Of a stretch of DNA of 64,000 nucleotides, positions 50,648 through 59,667 are shown in pieces; within the stretch, counting starts at the first letter, position 1; every line of letters starts with the position of its first letter. Both the position numbers and the translations under genes were made by a program. The DNA is from Pseudomonas sp. JM0905a (lineage in GTDB: Bacteria > Pseudomonadota > Gammaproteobacteria > Pseudomonadales > Pseudomonadaceae), in the NCBI RefSeq assembly GCF_014700075.1, contig NZ_JACXBU010000001.1:310001-374000 (forward strand), read 5' to 3'. Below the pieces are notes generated by a model. It saw only the letters and a list, made by a program, of their open reading frames with translations. It was not told the origin of the DNA and did no database searches.

Positions 50648-51115
50648 ATGCGGATTTGCGTTGGATTGATTCTGGGTTTACTGGCCACCTTCAGTCATGC
50701 GCTGGAAGTGGGTGAACGATTGGCGCCCTGGACCCTGCTGGACCAGTATGATCAGCCCTACAGCCTGGACGACGGGCTGCAGGTATTACTGGTGGCGCGG
50801 AGCATGGATGGCGGCAAGCTGGTGAAGGCCGCGCTGGAGGGGCAGCCCAAGGGCTACCTTGAGGCGCGCAAGACCGTCTTCGTGGCTGACATCAGCCGCA
50901 TGCCGTCGATGATTTCTTCACTCTTCGCGGTGCCCGCGATGCGCGACTACAGCTATCGCGTCCTGCTGGATCGCGAGTCCCGCGTTGTCAGCCGTTATCC
51001 GGGCAGCGAGTCTGCCGTGCTCTGGCTGAAGCTTGACCGTGGCACGCTCACCGAGCAGAAGGAATTCAGTGACGCTGCGGCTCTGCGCGCCGCACTGGAG
51101 TCCCTGGCGCCGTGA
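50648..51115 (+). CDS. Predicted periplasmic thioredoxin-fold-like protein
   Basis: The 155-residue protein has a signal peptide (MRICVGLILGLLATFSHA) and a mature part starting LEVGERLAPWTLLDQYDQPYSLDD, which resembles the opening of AhpC/TSA- or TlpA-like thioredoxin folds. The CxxC motif is missing, so it is unlikely to be a redox enzyme. Unknown function; PA4533 by position (recalled). Its stop overlaps the next gene. Confidence 0.7.
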   Translation: MRICVGLILGLLATFSHALEVGERLAPWTLLDQYDQPYSLDDGLQVLLVARSMDGGKLVKAALEGQPKGYLEARKTVFVADISRMPSMISSLFAVPAMRDYSYRVLLDRESRVVSRYPGSESAVLWLKLDRGTLTEQKEFSDAAALRAALESLAP

Positions 51116-51801
51116 TATCCGCTGAACTCCTGTCGACAGAAACCCTGGGGCTCGGCTGGGCGATCTACCTGCCCGCCATCGCCTGGGCTGTATGGCGCGC
51201 GCCGTGGGTCGAGCTGTTCAGCGATTTTCGTCGCCAGCACCTGCTATTCGGTACGGTACTGGCGCTCTTTCTGCTCTGGCTGATGCGGCGGGACTTCGAG
51301 TCCGGTGTGTCCTATCACTTCATCGGCTTGACCGCGGTAACCCTTCTGCTGGATTGGCCTTTGGCGGTGTTGGGCGGCCTGGTAGCCCAGCTTAGCCTGC
51401 TGGCGCTGGGCAAGCAGGATCTGGCGGCGGTGGGCGTCAACGGTGCTTTGCTGGTGCTGCTGCCGGTTCTCGTCACCGAGCTATGCGCCAAGTGGGTCGA
51501 GCATTACCAGCCGCGCAACCTGTTCGTGTACATCTTCTGTTGCGGCTTCTTTCCGGCGGCTCTGGCTGCATTGCTTTGCGTGCTGATCGGGCTGGGGTTG
51601 CTATGGGTGGACGGTGTCTTCCCGATGCCGCCCTGGCTGGAGGATTTCATCGGCTATCTCTGGCTGGTGATGTTCCCCGAAGCCTTCATCAACGGCACCG
51701 CAGTGACAGCCTTCGTGGTGTTCTGCCCGGATTGGCTGGAAACCTTCAACCGCACCCGTTACCTCCAGGCGCCCTGGAAGGATGACGACACGTCTCGGTG
51801 A
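51112..51801 (+). CDS. CbiM-like energy-coupling factor permease
   Basis: The 229-residue protein has about six membrane helices and resembles the CbiM/ECF S-component-permease family (HFIGLTAVTLLLDWPLAVLGGLVAQL; VNGALLVLLPVLVTELCAKWVE; FPEAFINGTAVTAFVVFCPDWL). Such proteins bind a substrate (often Ni or Co) and normally work with CbiN/CbiQ/CbiO partners; none are in this window. The GTG start overlaps the stop of the preceding gene. Substrate unknown. Confidence 0.75.
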   Translation: MISAELLSTETLGLGWAIYLPAIAWAVWRAPWVELFSDFRRQHLLFGTVLALFLLWLMRRDFESGVSYHFIGLTAVTLLLDWPLAVLGGLVAQLSLLALGKQDLAAVGVNGALLVLLPVLVTELCAKWVEHYQPRNLFVYIFCCGFFPAALAALLCVLIGLGLLWVDGVFPMPPWLEDFIGYLWLVMFPEAFINGTAVTAFVVFCPDWLETFNRTRYLQAPWKDDDTSR

Positions 51802-51838
51802 TTGCTCTGGATTCGCCTGTTTGATGCCGTGCTGACGC

Positions 51839-51852
51839 CTGATCTGCATCAA
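51839..51852 (+). promoter_or_regulatory. Anr/Dnr-box-like site
   Basis: CTGATctgcATCAA is one mismatch from TTGATNNNNATCAA. It is centred about 75 bases upstream of the small gene at 51920. Binding is inferred only. Confidence 0.3.
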
Positions 51853-51919
51853 GGATTTTGTAAGGACGGGTTCGTAGGGTGGGGGCGCTTTTCCATCCAC
51901 CAGCACGGGATCAGACAGC

Positions 51920-52135
51920 ATGGGAATTCACGATTGGGCGAGGGCCGCCTTGGGACAGAGCCTGGAAGCGGCGAAGCGGGACGGTTTCAGCGAGGGATTG
52001 GCACTGCGTGCTTTGCTGAGCGCAGTCGTCGAGCGCAGCGCGAAGCTACGCCCGGCGGATGATCTGGCCCAGGAACTGATCTTCCTGGCGGAAAACCTCG
52101 ACCCGGAGCGTGATTACAGCTTCATGCGCCCCTGA
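51920..52135 (+). CDS. Small conserved hypothetical protein (71 aa)
   Basis: The 71-residue helical protein starts MGIHDWARAALGQSLEAAKRDGFSEGLALRALLSAVVERS and ends YSFMRP. No membrane helix or known domain. It is convergent with yacG, nine bases apart. By position it matches PA4531 (recalled). The reading frame uses G/C-rich third positions like neighbouring genes, supporting a real gene. Confidence 0.65.
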   Translation: MGIHDWARAALGQSLEAAKRDGFSEGLALRALLSAVVERSAKLRPADDLAQELIFLAENLDPERDYSFMRP

Positions 52136-52144
52136 GTCGGCGGA

Positions 52145-52345
52145 TCAATGTTCGCGCGGTGGCAGGTCGCCGGAGAACAGATCGTCTTCCAGGTTGTCGC
52201 CGGGGATCGCGTGCTCCTCGGCGGCCCAGGCGCCCAGGTCGATCAGCTTGCAACGTTCGGAGCAGAAGGGGCGGGAAGGGCTTTGCGGGCCCCATTCCAC
52301 CGGAGCGCCGCAGGTCGGGCATTCCACAGTGATGGGTTGGCTCAT
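52145..52345 (-). CDS. yacG: DNA gyrase inhibitor YacG
   Basis: The 66-residue zinc protein has CPTC ... CSERC as its four ligands, followed by [17 protein letters not shown]. YacG binds GyrB and inhibits gyrase. The start giving [13 protein letters not shown] was chosen over an upstream open frame. It overlaps the coaE stop and follows coaE, as in many gammaproteobacteria. Confidence 0.92.
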   Translation of the reverse strand: MSQPITVECPTCGAPVEWGPQSPSRPFCSERCKLIDLGAWAAEEHAIPGDNLEDDLFSGDLPPREH

Positions 52346-52953
52346 GGCTGGCCTCCTCGCAGGGTCAGGTAGAAATTGTGCAGGCGCTCCACCTCGGCGC
52401 GCAGCCAATCCAGGCCGCGGTCGTTGAGCAGTACGTCGTGGGCGTGCTTGAGGCGCTCTTCACGACTGGCCTGGACCTTCAATATGGCTTGGACCTGCTC
52501 TTCGGGCACTTTGTCCCGCTGCATGGTGCGCTGGATTTGCATGGATTCCGGGGCATCCACCAGCAGGACCCGCTGGGTGAGGCGATGCTGGCCGGACTCG
52601 ATCAGCAGCGGCGAGACGAGAATTGCGTATGGCGACTCGGCGCGCGCCAGGTACTGGCTGATCTCCTGGCCAATCAGCGGGTGCAGCAGGCTTTCCAGCC
52701 AGCGACGCTCATCCGCGTTCTCGAAGATGCGCTGGCGCAGGGCTGCGCGATCAAGCTGGCCGTCCGCCTGCAGCACTTCACTGCCGAAGTGCTCGGCGAT
52801 CTTCGCCAGCGCGGGGCGACCGGGCTCCACTACCCAGCGTGCGGCCTGGTCGGCGTCTACCAGATGCACACCAAGGTCGCTGAAATGGGCGGCTACGGCG
52901 CTCTTGCCGCTACCGATGCCGCCTGTGAGGCCAAGGATCCAGGGTTTGTTCAT
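52342..52953 (-). CDS. coaE: Dephospho-CoA kinase
   Basis: The 203-residue P-loop kinase makes the last step of coenzyme A synthesis. Walker A is GGIGSGKS near residue 10; [13 protein letters not shown] and [10 protein letters not shown] are the typical CoaE core. It overlaps the pilD stop by four bases and the yacG start by four bases, forming pilB-pilC-pilD-coaE-yacG on the minus strand. Confidence 0.96.
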   Translation of the reverse strand: MNKPWILGLTGGIGSGKSAVAAHFSDLGVHLVDADQAARWVVEPGRPALAKIAEHFGSEVLQADGQLDRAALRQRIFENADERRWLESLLHPLIGQEISQYLARAESPYAILVSPLLIESGQHRLTQRVLLVDAPESMQIQRTMQRDKVPEEQVQAILKVQASREERLKHAHDVLLNDRGLDWLRAEVERLHNFYLTLRGGQP

Positions 52954-53822
52954 TTGAAACCGGCGAACTGCAGATAGGTCGCCGTTATTTGATCACCCCA
53001 GAGCAGCGCAATCCAGCCGGCAATCGCCAGGTAAGGACCAAAAGGAATGGGAGTGGCGGTGTCCTGGTTGCGCAGGCGCAGCATGATCACGCCCAGTACG
53101 GCGCCCACCAGGGACGACAGCAGGATGGTCAGCGGTAGCACCTGCCAGCCACCCCAGGCACCGAGCATCGCCAGCAATTTGAAGTCGCCGTGGCCCATGC
53201 CTTCCTTGCCGGTCACCAGCTTGAACAGCCAGTACACCGACCAGAGGCTCATATAGCCGGCGACAGCGCCCCAGAGCGCGTCCTCCAGGCTGGCGAACAG
53301 GACTTGGCTATTGAGGATCAGGCCGAGCCAGAGCAGCGGCAGGACCAGCGCGTCCGGTAGCAGCTGATGGTCGACGTCGATCATGCTCATCGCCAGCAGG
53401 CCCCAGGTCAGCACCAGGAAAGCGCCGGTCTGCCAGCTGAGCCCGAAGTGCCACGCCACATAGGCAGATAGCACGCCGCACAACAGTTCCACCAGGGGGT
53501 AGCGTTTGCTGATGGGGGCCTTGCAGGAGGAGCACTTTCCACCAAGCGCCAGGTAACTCACCACCGGGATGTTTTCCCAAGCGCGGATCTCATGGCTGCA
53601 ATGGGGGCAGCGGGAGTTCGGCAGGATGAGGTTGAACACCGGCCCTTTCGGCTCGGCTGGCAAGCTCAGAGCCTCGCGGGCCTGTTCCTGCCAGTCGCGC
53701 ATCATCATTTGCGGCAGGCGGTGGATCACCACATTGAGGAAGCTGCCTACCAGCAAGCCGAGTAGGAGCACACATAAAACAAAGGCCAGCGCATGGCTGG
53801 CCAGAAAGTCGATCAACGGCAT
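52950..53822 (-). CDS. pilD: Prepilin peptidase / N-methyltransferase PilD
   Basis: The 290-residue inner-membrane aspartyl protease cleaves prepilin leaders and methylates the new N-terminus. The catalytic Asp149 (MIDVDH) and Asp213 (GHGDFK) and the zinc-binding Cys72, 75, 97 and 100 are all present, at the same positions as in P. aeruginosa PilD. It should process all pilins in this window (PilA and 11 minor pilins) and usually also type II secretion pseudopilins. Confidence 0.96.
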   Translation of the reverse strand: MPLIDFLASHALAFVLCVLLLGLLVGSFLNVVIHRLPQMMMRDWQEQAREALSLPAEPKGPVFNLILPNSRCPHCSHEIRAWENIPVVSYLALGGKCSSCKAPISKRYPLVELLCGVLSAYVAWHFGLSWQTGAFLVLTWGLLAMSMIDVDHQLLPDALVLPLLWLGLILNSQVLFASLEDALWGAVAGYMSLWSVYWLFKLVTGKEGMGHGDFKLLAMLGAWGGWQVLPLTILLSSLVGAVLGVIMLRLRNQDTATPIPFGPYLAIAGWIALLWGDQITATYLQFAGFK

Positions 53823-53824
53823 GG

Positions 53825-55042
53825 TTAGACGACTTGGCCGAGTTGGAAGATGGGGAGATACATGGCGATGATCAGGCCGCCGACCAAGACGCCGAGCACG
53901 GCCATGATCAGGGGCTCCATCAGGGATGTAAGGCCGTCCACGGCGTTATCCACTTCTTGTTCGTAGAAAGTGGCGACCTTATCGAGCATATCGTCCAGGG
54001 CGCCGGACTCTTCACCAATGGCAGTCATCTGCACCGCCATGGATGGGAAAATTCCAGTGGTCCGCATGGAAAAGTTCAACTGCATGCCGGTAGAGACGTC
54101 TTGCTTGATCTTGAGTACGGCATCTTTGAAAACGACGTTACCGCTGGCTCCGGCGACTGAGTCAAGGGCGTCCACGAGCGGAACGCCCGCTGCGAAGGTA
54201 GTGGCCAGCGTTCTAGCGTACCGAGCCACAGCGGACTTGTAGAGAATGTCTCCGATGACAGGGAGCTTTAGGACCGCGTGATCAACCCAGTCACGGAACT
54301 TTTGTGATTTTTTGTGTGCCTGCTGTAATACGAAACCAATGGCAAAGAATGCAACTAGGACTATGAACCACCACTTCTGGAGGATTTCGGATATCCCGAT
54401 GACCATCAAAGTGAAGGCGGGAAGTTCTGCGCCAAAGTTGGCGAATACCGACTGGAATTGCGGCACCACCTTAATAAGCAGGATGGCCGAAACGATGATG
54501 GCGACCGCGATCACTGCAATGGGGTAGTTCATCGCCTTCTTGATCTTCGCTTTCAGCGCCTCGGTCTTTTCCTTGTAAGTGGCGATACGGTCTAGCAGGG
54601 TCTCCAGGGCACCCGCCTGCTCGCCGGAGTCCACCAGGTTGCAGTAGAGCTCATCGAAGTAGTCGGGCTTCTTACGCAGCGAGTTGGCCAGGCTATTACC
54701 GGCTGCCACTTCTTGTTTCACGTCATTCACCAGGGTGCGCATGGCCGGCTTTTCAAAGCCTTCGCCGATGATGTCGAATGACTGCATCAGCGGCACACCA
54801 GCCTTCATCATCGTGGCCATCTGACGGGTGAACAGGGCAATGTCCATGGGCTTAATCTTCTTCCCTGCGCTGAGCAGGGAAGTGGACTTCTTACGCACCT
54901 TGGAGGGGTTGATGCCCTGCTTGCGCAATTGCGCTTTTACCAACGCAGGGTTATGTCCTGAAATTTCGCCTCTGACCTTGGAGCCTTTCTTGTCAGTCCC
55001 TTCCCAGGTGAAGGTACTTGTTTTCAGCGCTTTGTCCGCCAT
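53825..55042 (-). CDS. pilC: Type IV pilus inner-membrane platform protein PilC
   Basis: The 405-residue protein has two T2SSF domains (about 75-195 and 275-400) with three membrane helices (IAVAIIVSAILLIKVVPQF; the WWFIVLVAFFAIGFVL segment; the C-terminal PLIMAVLGVLVGGLIIAMYLPIF). PilC links the ATPases to pilin addition and removal. It lies two bases from both pilB and pilD. Confidence 0.95.
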   Translation of the reverse strand: MADKALKTSTFTWEGTDKKGSKVRGEISGHNPALVKAQLRKQGINPSKVRKKSTSLLSAGKKIKPMDIALFTRQMATMMKAGVPLMQSFDIIGEGFEKPAMRTLVNDVKQEVAAGNSLANSLRKKPDYFDELYCNLVDSGEQAGALETLLDRIATYKEKTEALKAKIKKAMNYPIAVIAVAIIVSAILLIKVVPQFQSVFANFGAELPAFTLMVIGISEILQKWWFIVLVAFFAIGFVLQQAHKKSQKFRDWVDHAVLKLPVIGDILYKSAVARYARTLATTFAAGVPLVDALDSVAGASGNVVFKDAVLKIKQDVSTGMQLNFSMRTTGIFPSMAVQMTAIGEESGALDDMLDKVATFYEQEVDNAVDGLTSLMEPLIMAVLGVLVGGLIIAMYLPIFQLGQVV

Positions 55043-55044
55043 GC

Positions 55045-56751
55045 TTAATCCTTGGTCACGCGGTTGACTTCCTCGAGGCTGGTGATGCCGTTCATGGCTT
55101 TCACCAGTCCCGAGGTTCGCAGGTCATTGAAGCCATCGCGGCGCGCCTGCTGGGCGATCTGGATGGAGTTGCCTTCTTCCATAATAAGCTGCTGCATGGC
55201 CGGCGTGATTTTAACCACTTCATAAATACCCACTCGGCCCTTGTAGCCCTGGTTGCAGTTTTCGCAGCCGACCGGTCCATAGAGCTTGAAGGTGCCGAGC
55301 TTCGCTTCGGGGAAGCCTTCCTCGATCAGCGCCTCGCGCGGAATGTTCAGCTCTTTCTTGCAGTGCACACACAGTTTGCGTGCCAAGCGCTGGGCGATGA
55401 TCAGGTTGACCGAGGTGGCAATGTTGAAGGCGGGCACTCCCATATTGCGCATGCGGGTCAGGGTTTCCGCCGCGCTGTTGGTGTGCAGGGTGGATAGCAC
55501 CATGTGGCCGGTCTGGGCCGCCTTGATGGCGATTTCGGCAGTTTCCAGGTCACGAATCTCGCCCACCATGATTACGTCAGGGTCCTGACGCAGGAAAGCG
55601 CGCAAGGCCTGGGCGAAGTCCATGCCTTGTTTCGGATTGACGTTGACCTGGTTGATGCCTTCCAGGTTGATCTCCACCGGGTCTTCGGCCGTGGAAATGT
55701 TGATATCCACGGTATTGAGGATATTCAGGCCGGTATACAGGGAAACCGTCTTGCCCGAACCCGTGGGACCGGTCACCAGGATCATGCCCTGCGGCTGCTT
55801 CAGGGCCGTCATATACAGGTCTTTCTGATCTTCCTCATAACCCAGGGCATCGATCCCCATCTGCGCGCTGGTGGGGTCGAGAATCCGCATTACGATCTTC
55901 TCGCCCCAGAGGGTAGGCAGGGTGTTGACGCGGAAGTCGATGGATTTCGTCTTGGAAATCTTCATCTTGATCCGACCGTCCTGGGGCTTGCGGCGCTCGG
56001 AAATATCCAGAGCGGCCATCACCTTCAGGCGCGCAGCGATGCGGCTGGCCAGCTGGATGGGCGGCTTGGCCACTTCATGGAGCATGCCGTCGGTACGGAA
56101 GCGAACCCGGTAGGAGCGCTCATAGGGTTCGAAGTGCAAGTCCGAAGAGCCGCCCCGGATTGCGTCCAGCAGCATCTTGTTGACGAAGCGCACCACGGGG
56201 GCGTCGTCAGCATCCGCGCCGCCCGCCCCGTCATTCTTGTCATCATCGACGGCCTCAACGTCCACACCATCAAGGTCGACGTCGCCTAGATCCTCCATGC
56301 CACTGTTGGTGGAATCGAAGAATTTCTCGATGGCATCGCCGAGCTTGTCGTCTTCGACCAGAATGGCTTCGGTGTTCAGGCCGGTGCTGAACTGGATATC
56401 GGTAACGGCCTGGTGGTTGGTGGGGTCGGATATGGCGACGAACAGCTTATTGCCTCTGCGCCAGAGGGGTAGGGCACGGTGCTGGCGAATCAGCTTTTCG
56501 CTGACCAGTTCCCTAGGCTGAGACTCCTTGTCAATGCTGGACAGGTCGAGAAAGGCCACCCCGAATTGCTCGGCCGCCATCTCTGCCAGGTCGCGGCTTT
56601 TCAGCAGCTTGTTCTGCACGAGGTAGGTGATCAGCGGAATCTTGTTGCGCTGGGCCTGTGTATGGGCCTGCAGGGCGCTCCGCTCATCAAGGAGGCTGGT
56701 CTGCACCAATTGTTTGGCCAGGCCAGATAGCGTGGGAGCGTTTTCGGTCAT
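55045..56751 (-). CDS. pilB: Type IV pilus extension ATPase PilB
   Basis: The 568-residue hexameric ATPase has an N-terminal MshEN/T2SSE-N domain, the Walker A TGPTGSGKT, the Asp box EDPVEINLEGINQV, the Walker B region (DPDVIMVGEIRDLETAEIAIKAAQTGH), and the zinc tetracysteine CVHC ... CENC. It powers pilus extension. It is divergent from pilA, the standard arrangement in Pseudomonas. Confidence 0.96.
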   Translation of the reverse strand: MTENAPTLSGLAKQLVQTSLLDERSALQAHTQAQRNKIPLITYLVQNKLLKSRDLAEMAAEQFGVAFLDLSSIDKESQPRELVSEKLIRQHRALPLWRRGNKLFVAISDPTNHQAVTDIQFSTGLNTEAILVEDDKLGDAIEKFFDSTNSGMEDLGDVDLDGVDVEAVDDDKNDGAGGADADDAPVVRFVNKMLLDAIRGGSSDLHFEPYERSYRVRFRTDGMLHEVAKPPIQLASRIAARLKVMAALDISERRKPQDGRIKMKISKTKSIDFRVNTLPTLWGEKIVMRILDPTSAQMGIDALGYEEDQKDLYMTALKQPQGMILVTGPTGSGKTVSLYTGLNILNTVDINISTAEDPVEINLEGINQVNVNPKQGMDFAQALRAFLRQDPDVIMVGEIRDLETAEIAIKAAQTGHMVLSTLHTNSAAETLTRMRNMGVPAFNIATSVNLIIAQRLARKLCVHCKKELNIPREALIEEGFPEAKLGTFKLYGPVGCENCNQGYKGRVGIYEVVKITPAMQQLIMEEGNSIQIAQQARRDGFNDLRTSGLVKAMNGITSLEEVNRVTKD

Positions 56752-56949
56752 GGGAAGTTTCGGTCCGCCAAGTGTGACTTCGCCTTATAACGTAGTTGAC
56801 CTTCTTCGCCAAATTCTGGGGCGGTAGGTGACAAAAAAGGGCACTAAGTGGCCGAGATGGGGGGCTTGGTAAGGGAGGTTAAGTTGGTGCGCATGGGCAG
56901 TACCCGCCAGTTGGCGACGAGGAGTCAGTTCTTCCTGTTTGCCAAGAAT

Positions 56950-56965
56950 TGGCATGTGTTGTGCT
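56950..56965 (+). promoter_or_regulatory. Sigma-54 promoter of pilA
   Basis: TGGCATGTGTTGTGCT keeps the GG-N10-GC spacing of the -24/-12 element. It predicts a transcript start about 33 bases before the pilA ATG. PilR, encoded in this window, would activate it from sites further upstream in the pilB|pilA region. Confidence 0.75.
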
Positions 56966-57010
56966 TGGTGTGTGTCAGGCAACTTGCCTACTACATTTGA
57001 GGAAGAATAA

Positions 57011-57523
57011 ATGAAGGCACAAAAAGGTTTTACGCTGATCGAGTTGATGATCGTTGTTGCGATCATCGGTATTTTGGCCGCTGTTGCTCTGCCGGCCTAT
57101 CAGAACTACACAAAGAAGGCGCGCTTTGCTGAAGTGATTCTGGCGGCTTCCGCTTGCCGGACTACAATTACCGAAGCAGTTCAATCCATGAACTCTTCCA
57201 CCACCGGTACCGCCAATGGTTGGGGTTGTGAGCAGAATACCACCAATACCGCAGGCAGTGAGCCGACCAAGTACGTACTTAGTGTTACTACCAGTGCAAA
57301 TGGCGTGGTAACTGTCAGAACTACCACTGGTGCATTTGGTGATGCCGCGCTGGATGGCAAATCGATCACCCTTACCCCTTATTCTGATGTGGCTCTGACT
57401 ACTCCCATCGCTGTAAGTGCGGCTAACGGTGACCAAGGCTCCGTTATCAAAGGTTGGCAATGCAAACCTCTTGCTGCTGATGCGGCCGCACTTGCCCCTT
57501 ACCTGCCAGGTTCCTGCAAGTAA
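57011..57523 (+). CDS. pilA: Major type IV pilin PilA
   Basis: The 170-residue prepilin has the leader MKAQKG and the mature helix [27 protein letters not shown]. The mature protein is 164 residues with four cysteines at 43, 67, 145 and 163; 145 and 163 form the usual C-terminal disulfide loop. The protein ends in Cys-Lys, without the terminal Ser that TfpO glycosylates in P. aeruginosa group I pilins. The middle is Ser/Thr rich. The start follows GAGGAAGAATAA. GC is low (30 of 60 bases in one sampled line). Confidence 0.95.
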   Translation: MKAQKGFTLIELMIVVAIIGILAAVALPAYQNYTKKARFAEVILAASACRTTITEAVQSMNSSTTGTANGWGCEQNTTNTAGSEPTKYVLSVTTSANGVVTVRTTTGAFGDAALDGKSITLTPYSDVALTTPIAVSAANGDQGSVIKGWQCKPLAADAAALAPYLPGSCK

Positions 57524-57573
57524 TTGCAGTGTTAGGGGGGCATAGCAATACCCCTTCTCGGTAATTTGCAAAT

Positions 57574-57604
57574 AAGGCCTCGCCCATTGTGGCGGGGCCT
57601 TCGC
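57574..57604 (+). terminator. Terminator after pilA
   Basis: AAGGCCTCGCC (57574-57584) pairs with GGCGGGGCCTT (57591-57601) with one G-T pair and a six-base loop, followed by TCGCTTTC. It would limit read-through into the downstream transferase gene. The 200 bases from here to 57804 are AT-rich and hold no gene. Confidence 0.65.
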
Positions 57605-57804
57605 TTTCTAGCTTCGTATTTTTCAAGGTGTTGGCTCCGAAATCGCGCTTTTGTTTGTGTCGAAATCTTGAAGCGGAATTGGTTGTCGATAGACCCTTCC
57701 CAGTCGCACCTTTTTCACTTGTCTAGAGTGATGCGGTTGGTGGGGGAGTTTGATTAGTATGAGAATGTCGGGGGTTGGGCATTCGGCCGTGTGAGGGTGC
57801 TTAG

Positions 57805-59469
57805 GTGGGCATATATTTTGTTGGTCCAGCATTTTTCTTTTCGTTGCTGTTGCTGTTTGTTTCATTTGTAGTGCCGAATCATTACCATCCTTGGGCTACT
57901 GCGTACAACGAGTTCGCTGCATTTTTGGCGCTTTTTCTTCTTGGGGTTGCGTTGGCTCAGCGGAAGCTATTTCTGACACGAAGTTCGTTATTTTTTATTC
58001 TGCTTTCGGCTGTCCCTCTTTTTCAGTACGCCTTTGGGCTGGTTATTTATTTCGGAGATGCGCTGCTGGCGTTTTCGTACATTTTCGGATTTTCTGTCTC
58101 TCTGGTGTTTGGCTATGAGTTGCGAAGGAGTTGGGGGCAAGAGCGCGTTTGGGTTTTTGGGGCCGCTGTGATGGTCCTCTGCAGCGTGGTTTCAGTATGG
58201 ATAGCTCTTAAACAGTGGCTGGGGCTTCCGGGAGGTATCTGGATGGCGAACTTGCCTCCGGGGGCTAGGCCTTTTGCTAATCTGGCGCAGCCCAATATTT
58301 TCTCCACTTTGTTGTGTCTTGGGTTGGCGGGTGTCCTCTACTTATTTGAAAGCAGGCAGCTGGGTAAGGTAGCGTCCTCAGTCTTGGCGTGCTTTTTGCT
58401 TTTTGGCGTTGCTTTGGCCCAATCGAGAACATTTTGGTTGGGCGCTGCCTTTGTGGTTGTTTGGTGGGCTTGGAAAGGGCGAAGTGTCGTGCTTCGTTTA
58501 TCGGTTAAATTTATTGTTGCATGGATTACAATCTATGTTTTCATGCTGCTGGCGATTCCAGCTCTTTCGAGAGTGTTGGAGATTGATGTACAAAGTGTTT
58601 CGGAAAGGATGTTGTATTTTCATCGATTGGAACTGTGGTGGCAGTTGTGGGGGGCAGTGATAGATGGGCCATTGTGGGGGTATGGTTGGGGGCAGGTAGG
58701 GGCGGCGCAAGCTGCTATTTCTTTATCTAGGCCAGTCAGCATAGTTGTGGCTCATAGCCATAATATTGTTCTTGATGTGCTCATATGGTGCGGTCCCGTT
58801 TTGGGTGGGGGCGTGGTCTTGGTTGTGGCTACGTGGATTCTCAGGATTTTTTGGAGAGTGGCTACTGTTGAAGGCGTAATCGCTGGGGCAATGATTGGCT
58901 TCCTACTCATTCACGGGATGCTCGAGTTTCCATTGGAGTACGCTTTCTTCTTGCTACCCATGGGGTTGATGATTGGGCTGATAGAAGCGGATTTGGGAGC
59001 GCCTAAGATTTTTTATCTGTCAAGGCAGCTGCAACTTTTTGTTATGATCCTGGCTGTCGGGCTGTTTTCTTGGTTGTGGCGTGAGTATAGAGTTATTGAG
59101 GAAGATTTTCGTCTCATGCGATTTGAGATGACTAATATTGGGACTATCAAGGCTAGCGCCATAGCGCCGGATGTCGTGTTGCTTAATCAGTTGCGAGAAT
59201 TTATACGATTCAATCGGACTTCCTTAGATGAAAATTTTACGGATGCTTCTCTTGCTGAAGCGCGAAAGGTTTCTCGACGTTATCCGTACAGTTCGACTAT
59301 GTTGGGATACGCGATGTCGTTGGCATTAAATGGGCATGTTGTTGAAGCTAGGGATGAGCTCTCTCGCCTGCGGGCATTGCATGGTGAGAGCTCTTACCGA
59401 GATGCACTTAAGCGACTTGATTTGATGGCTCAAAAGTACCCTGAGCTTGCGTCGCTGGCTGCTCCGTAA
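57805..59469 (+). CDS. PglL/TfpO-like O-oligosaccharyltransferase, probable pilin glycosylase
   Basis: The 554-residue polytopic membrane protein has about ten helices. It carries the PglL signatures RPFANLAQPN (near residue 153), PLWGYGWGQVGAAQ, SHNIVLDVLIWCG with the catalytic-type His in the periplasmic loop, and LLIHGMLEFPLEYAFFLLPMGL, then a soluble TPR-like C-terminus. The family moves lipid-linked glycan to Ser/Thr of pilins. The GTG start directly follows an in-frame stop. GC is very low: 22 and 23 of 60 bases in two sampled lines. It lies between pilA and tRNA-Thr, the pilin accessory-gene position in P. aeruginosa. Confidence 0.85.
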   Translation: MGIYFVGPAFFFSLLLLFVSFVVPNHYHPWATAYNEFAAFLALFLLGVALAQRKLFLTRSSLFFILLSAVPLFQYAFGLVIYFGDALLAFSYIFGFSVSLVFGYELRRSWGQERVWVFGAAVMVLCSVVSVWIALKQWLGLPGGIWMANLPPGARPFANLAQPNIFSTLLCLGLAGVLYLFESRQLGKVASSVLACFLLFGVALAQSRTFWLGAAFVVVWWAWKGRSVVLRLSVKFIVAWITIYVFMLLAIPALSRVLEIDVQSVSERMLYFHRLELWWQLWGAVIDGPLWGYGWGQVGAAQAAISLSRPVSIVVAHSHNIVLDVLIWCGPVLGGGVVLVVATWILRIFWRVATVEGVIAGAMIGFLLIHGMLEFPLEYAFFLLPMGLMIGLIEADLGAPKIFYLSRQLQLFVMILAVGLFSWLWREYRVIEEDFRLMRFEMTNIGTIKASAIAPDVVLLNQLREFIRFNRTSLDENFTDASLAEARKVSRRYPYSSTMLGYAMSLALNGHVVEARDELSRLRALHGESSYRDALKRLDLMAQKYPELASLAAP

Positions 59470-59476
59470 AGTCTGA

Positions 59477-59505
59477 TTGAGTCAGGGATTAAAGGCTGTT
59501 ATTTT
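59477..59505 (+). promoter_or_regulatory. tRNA-Thr promoter
   Basis: TTGAGT (59477-59482), a 17-base spacer and TATTTT (59500-59505), ending about 10 bases before the tRNA. Confidence 0.6.
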
Positions 59506-59515
59506 ACGCCCCGCC

Positions 59516-59591
59516 GCCGGTGTAGCTCAGTCGGTAGAGCAGCTCATTCGTAATGAGAAGGTCGGGGGTTCGATTCCTCTTACCGGCACCA
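59516..59591 (+). tRNA. tRNA-Thr (CGT)
   Basis: 76 bases with encoded CCA. Acceptor GCCGGTG pairs with TACCGGC (one wobble); anticodon CGT in ATTCGTAAT; T-arm GGTTCGATTCC. It is the 3' border of the low-GC pilA-associated segment. Confidence 0.97.
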
Positions 59592-59601
59592 TGATCCAGA
59601 C

Positions 59602-59632
59602 AAAAAGCCCCGCAGGTTCTGCGGGGCTTTTT
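59602..59632. terminator. Terminator after tRNA-Thr
   Basis: AAAAAGCCCCGCAG pairs with CTGCGGGGCTTTTT around a three-base loop. It is also suitable for the opposite strand. Confidence 0.9.
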
Positions 59633-59667
59633 GTTTTGTGTGGGATGGAAGACCGTTTGGTGTGTTG

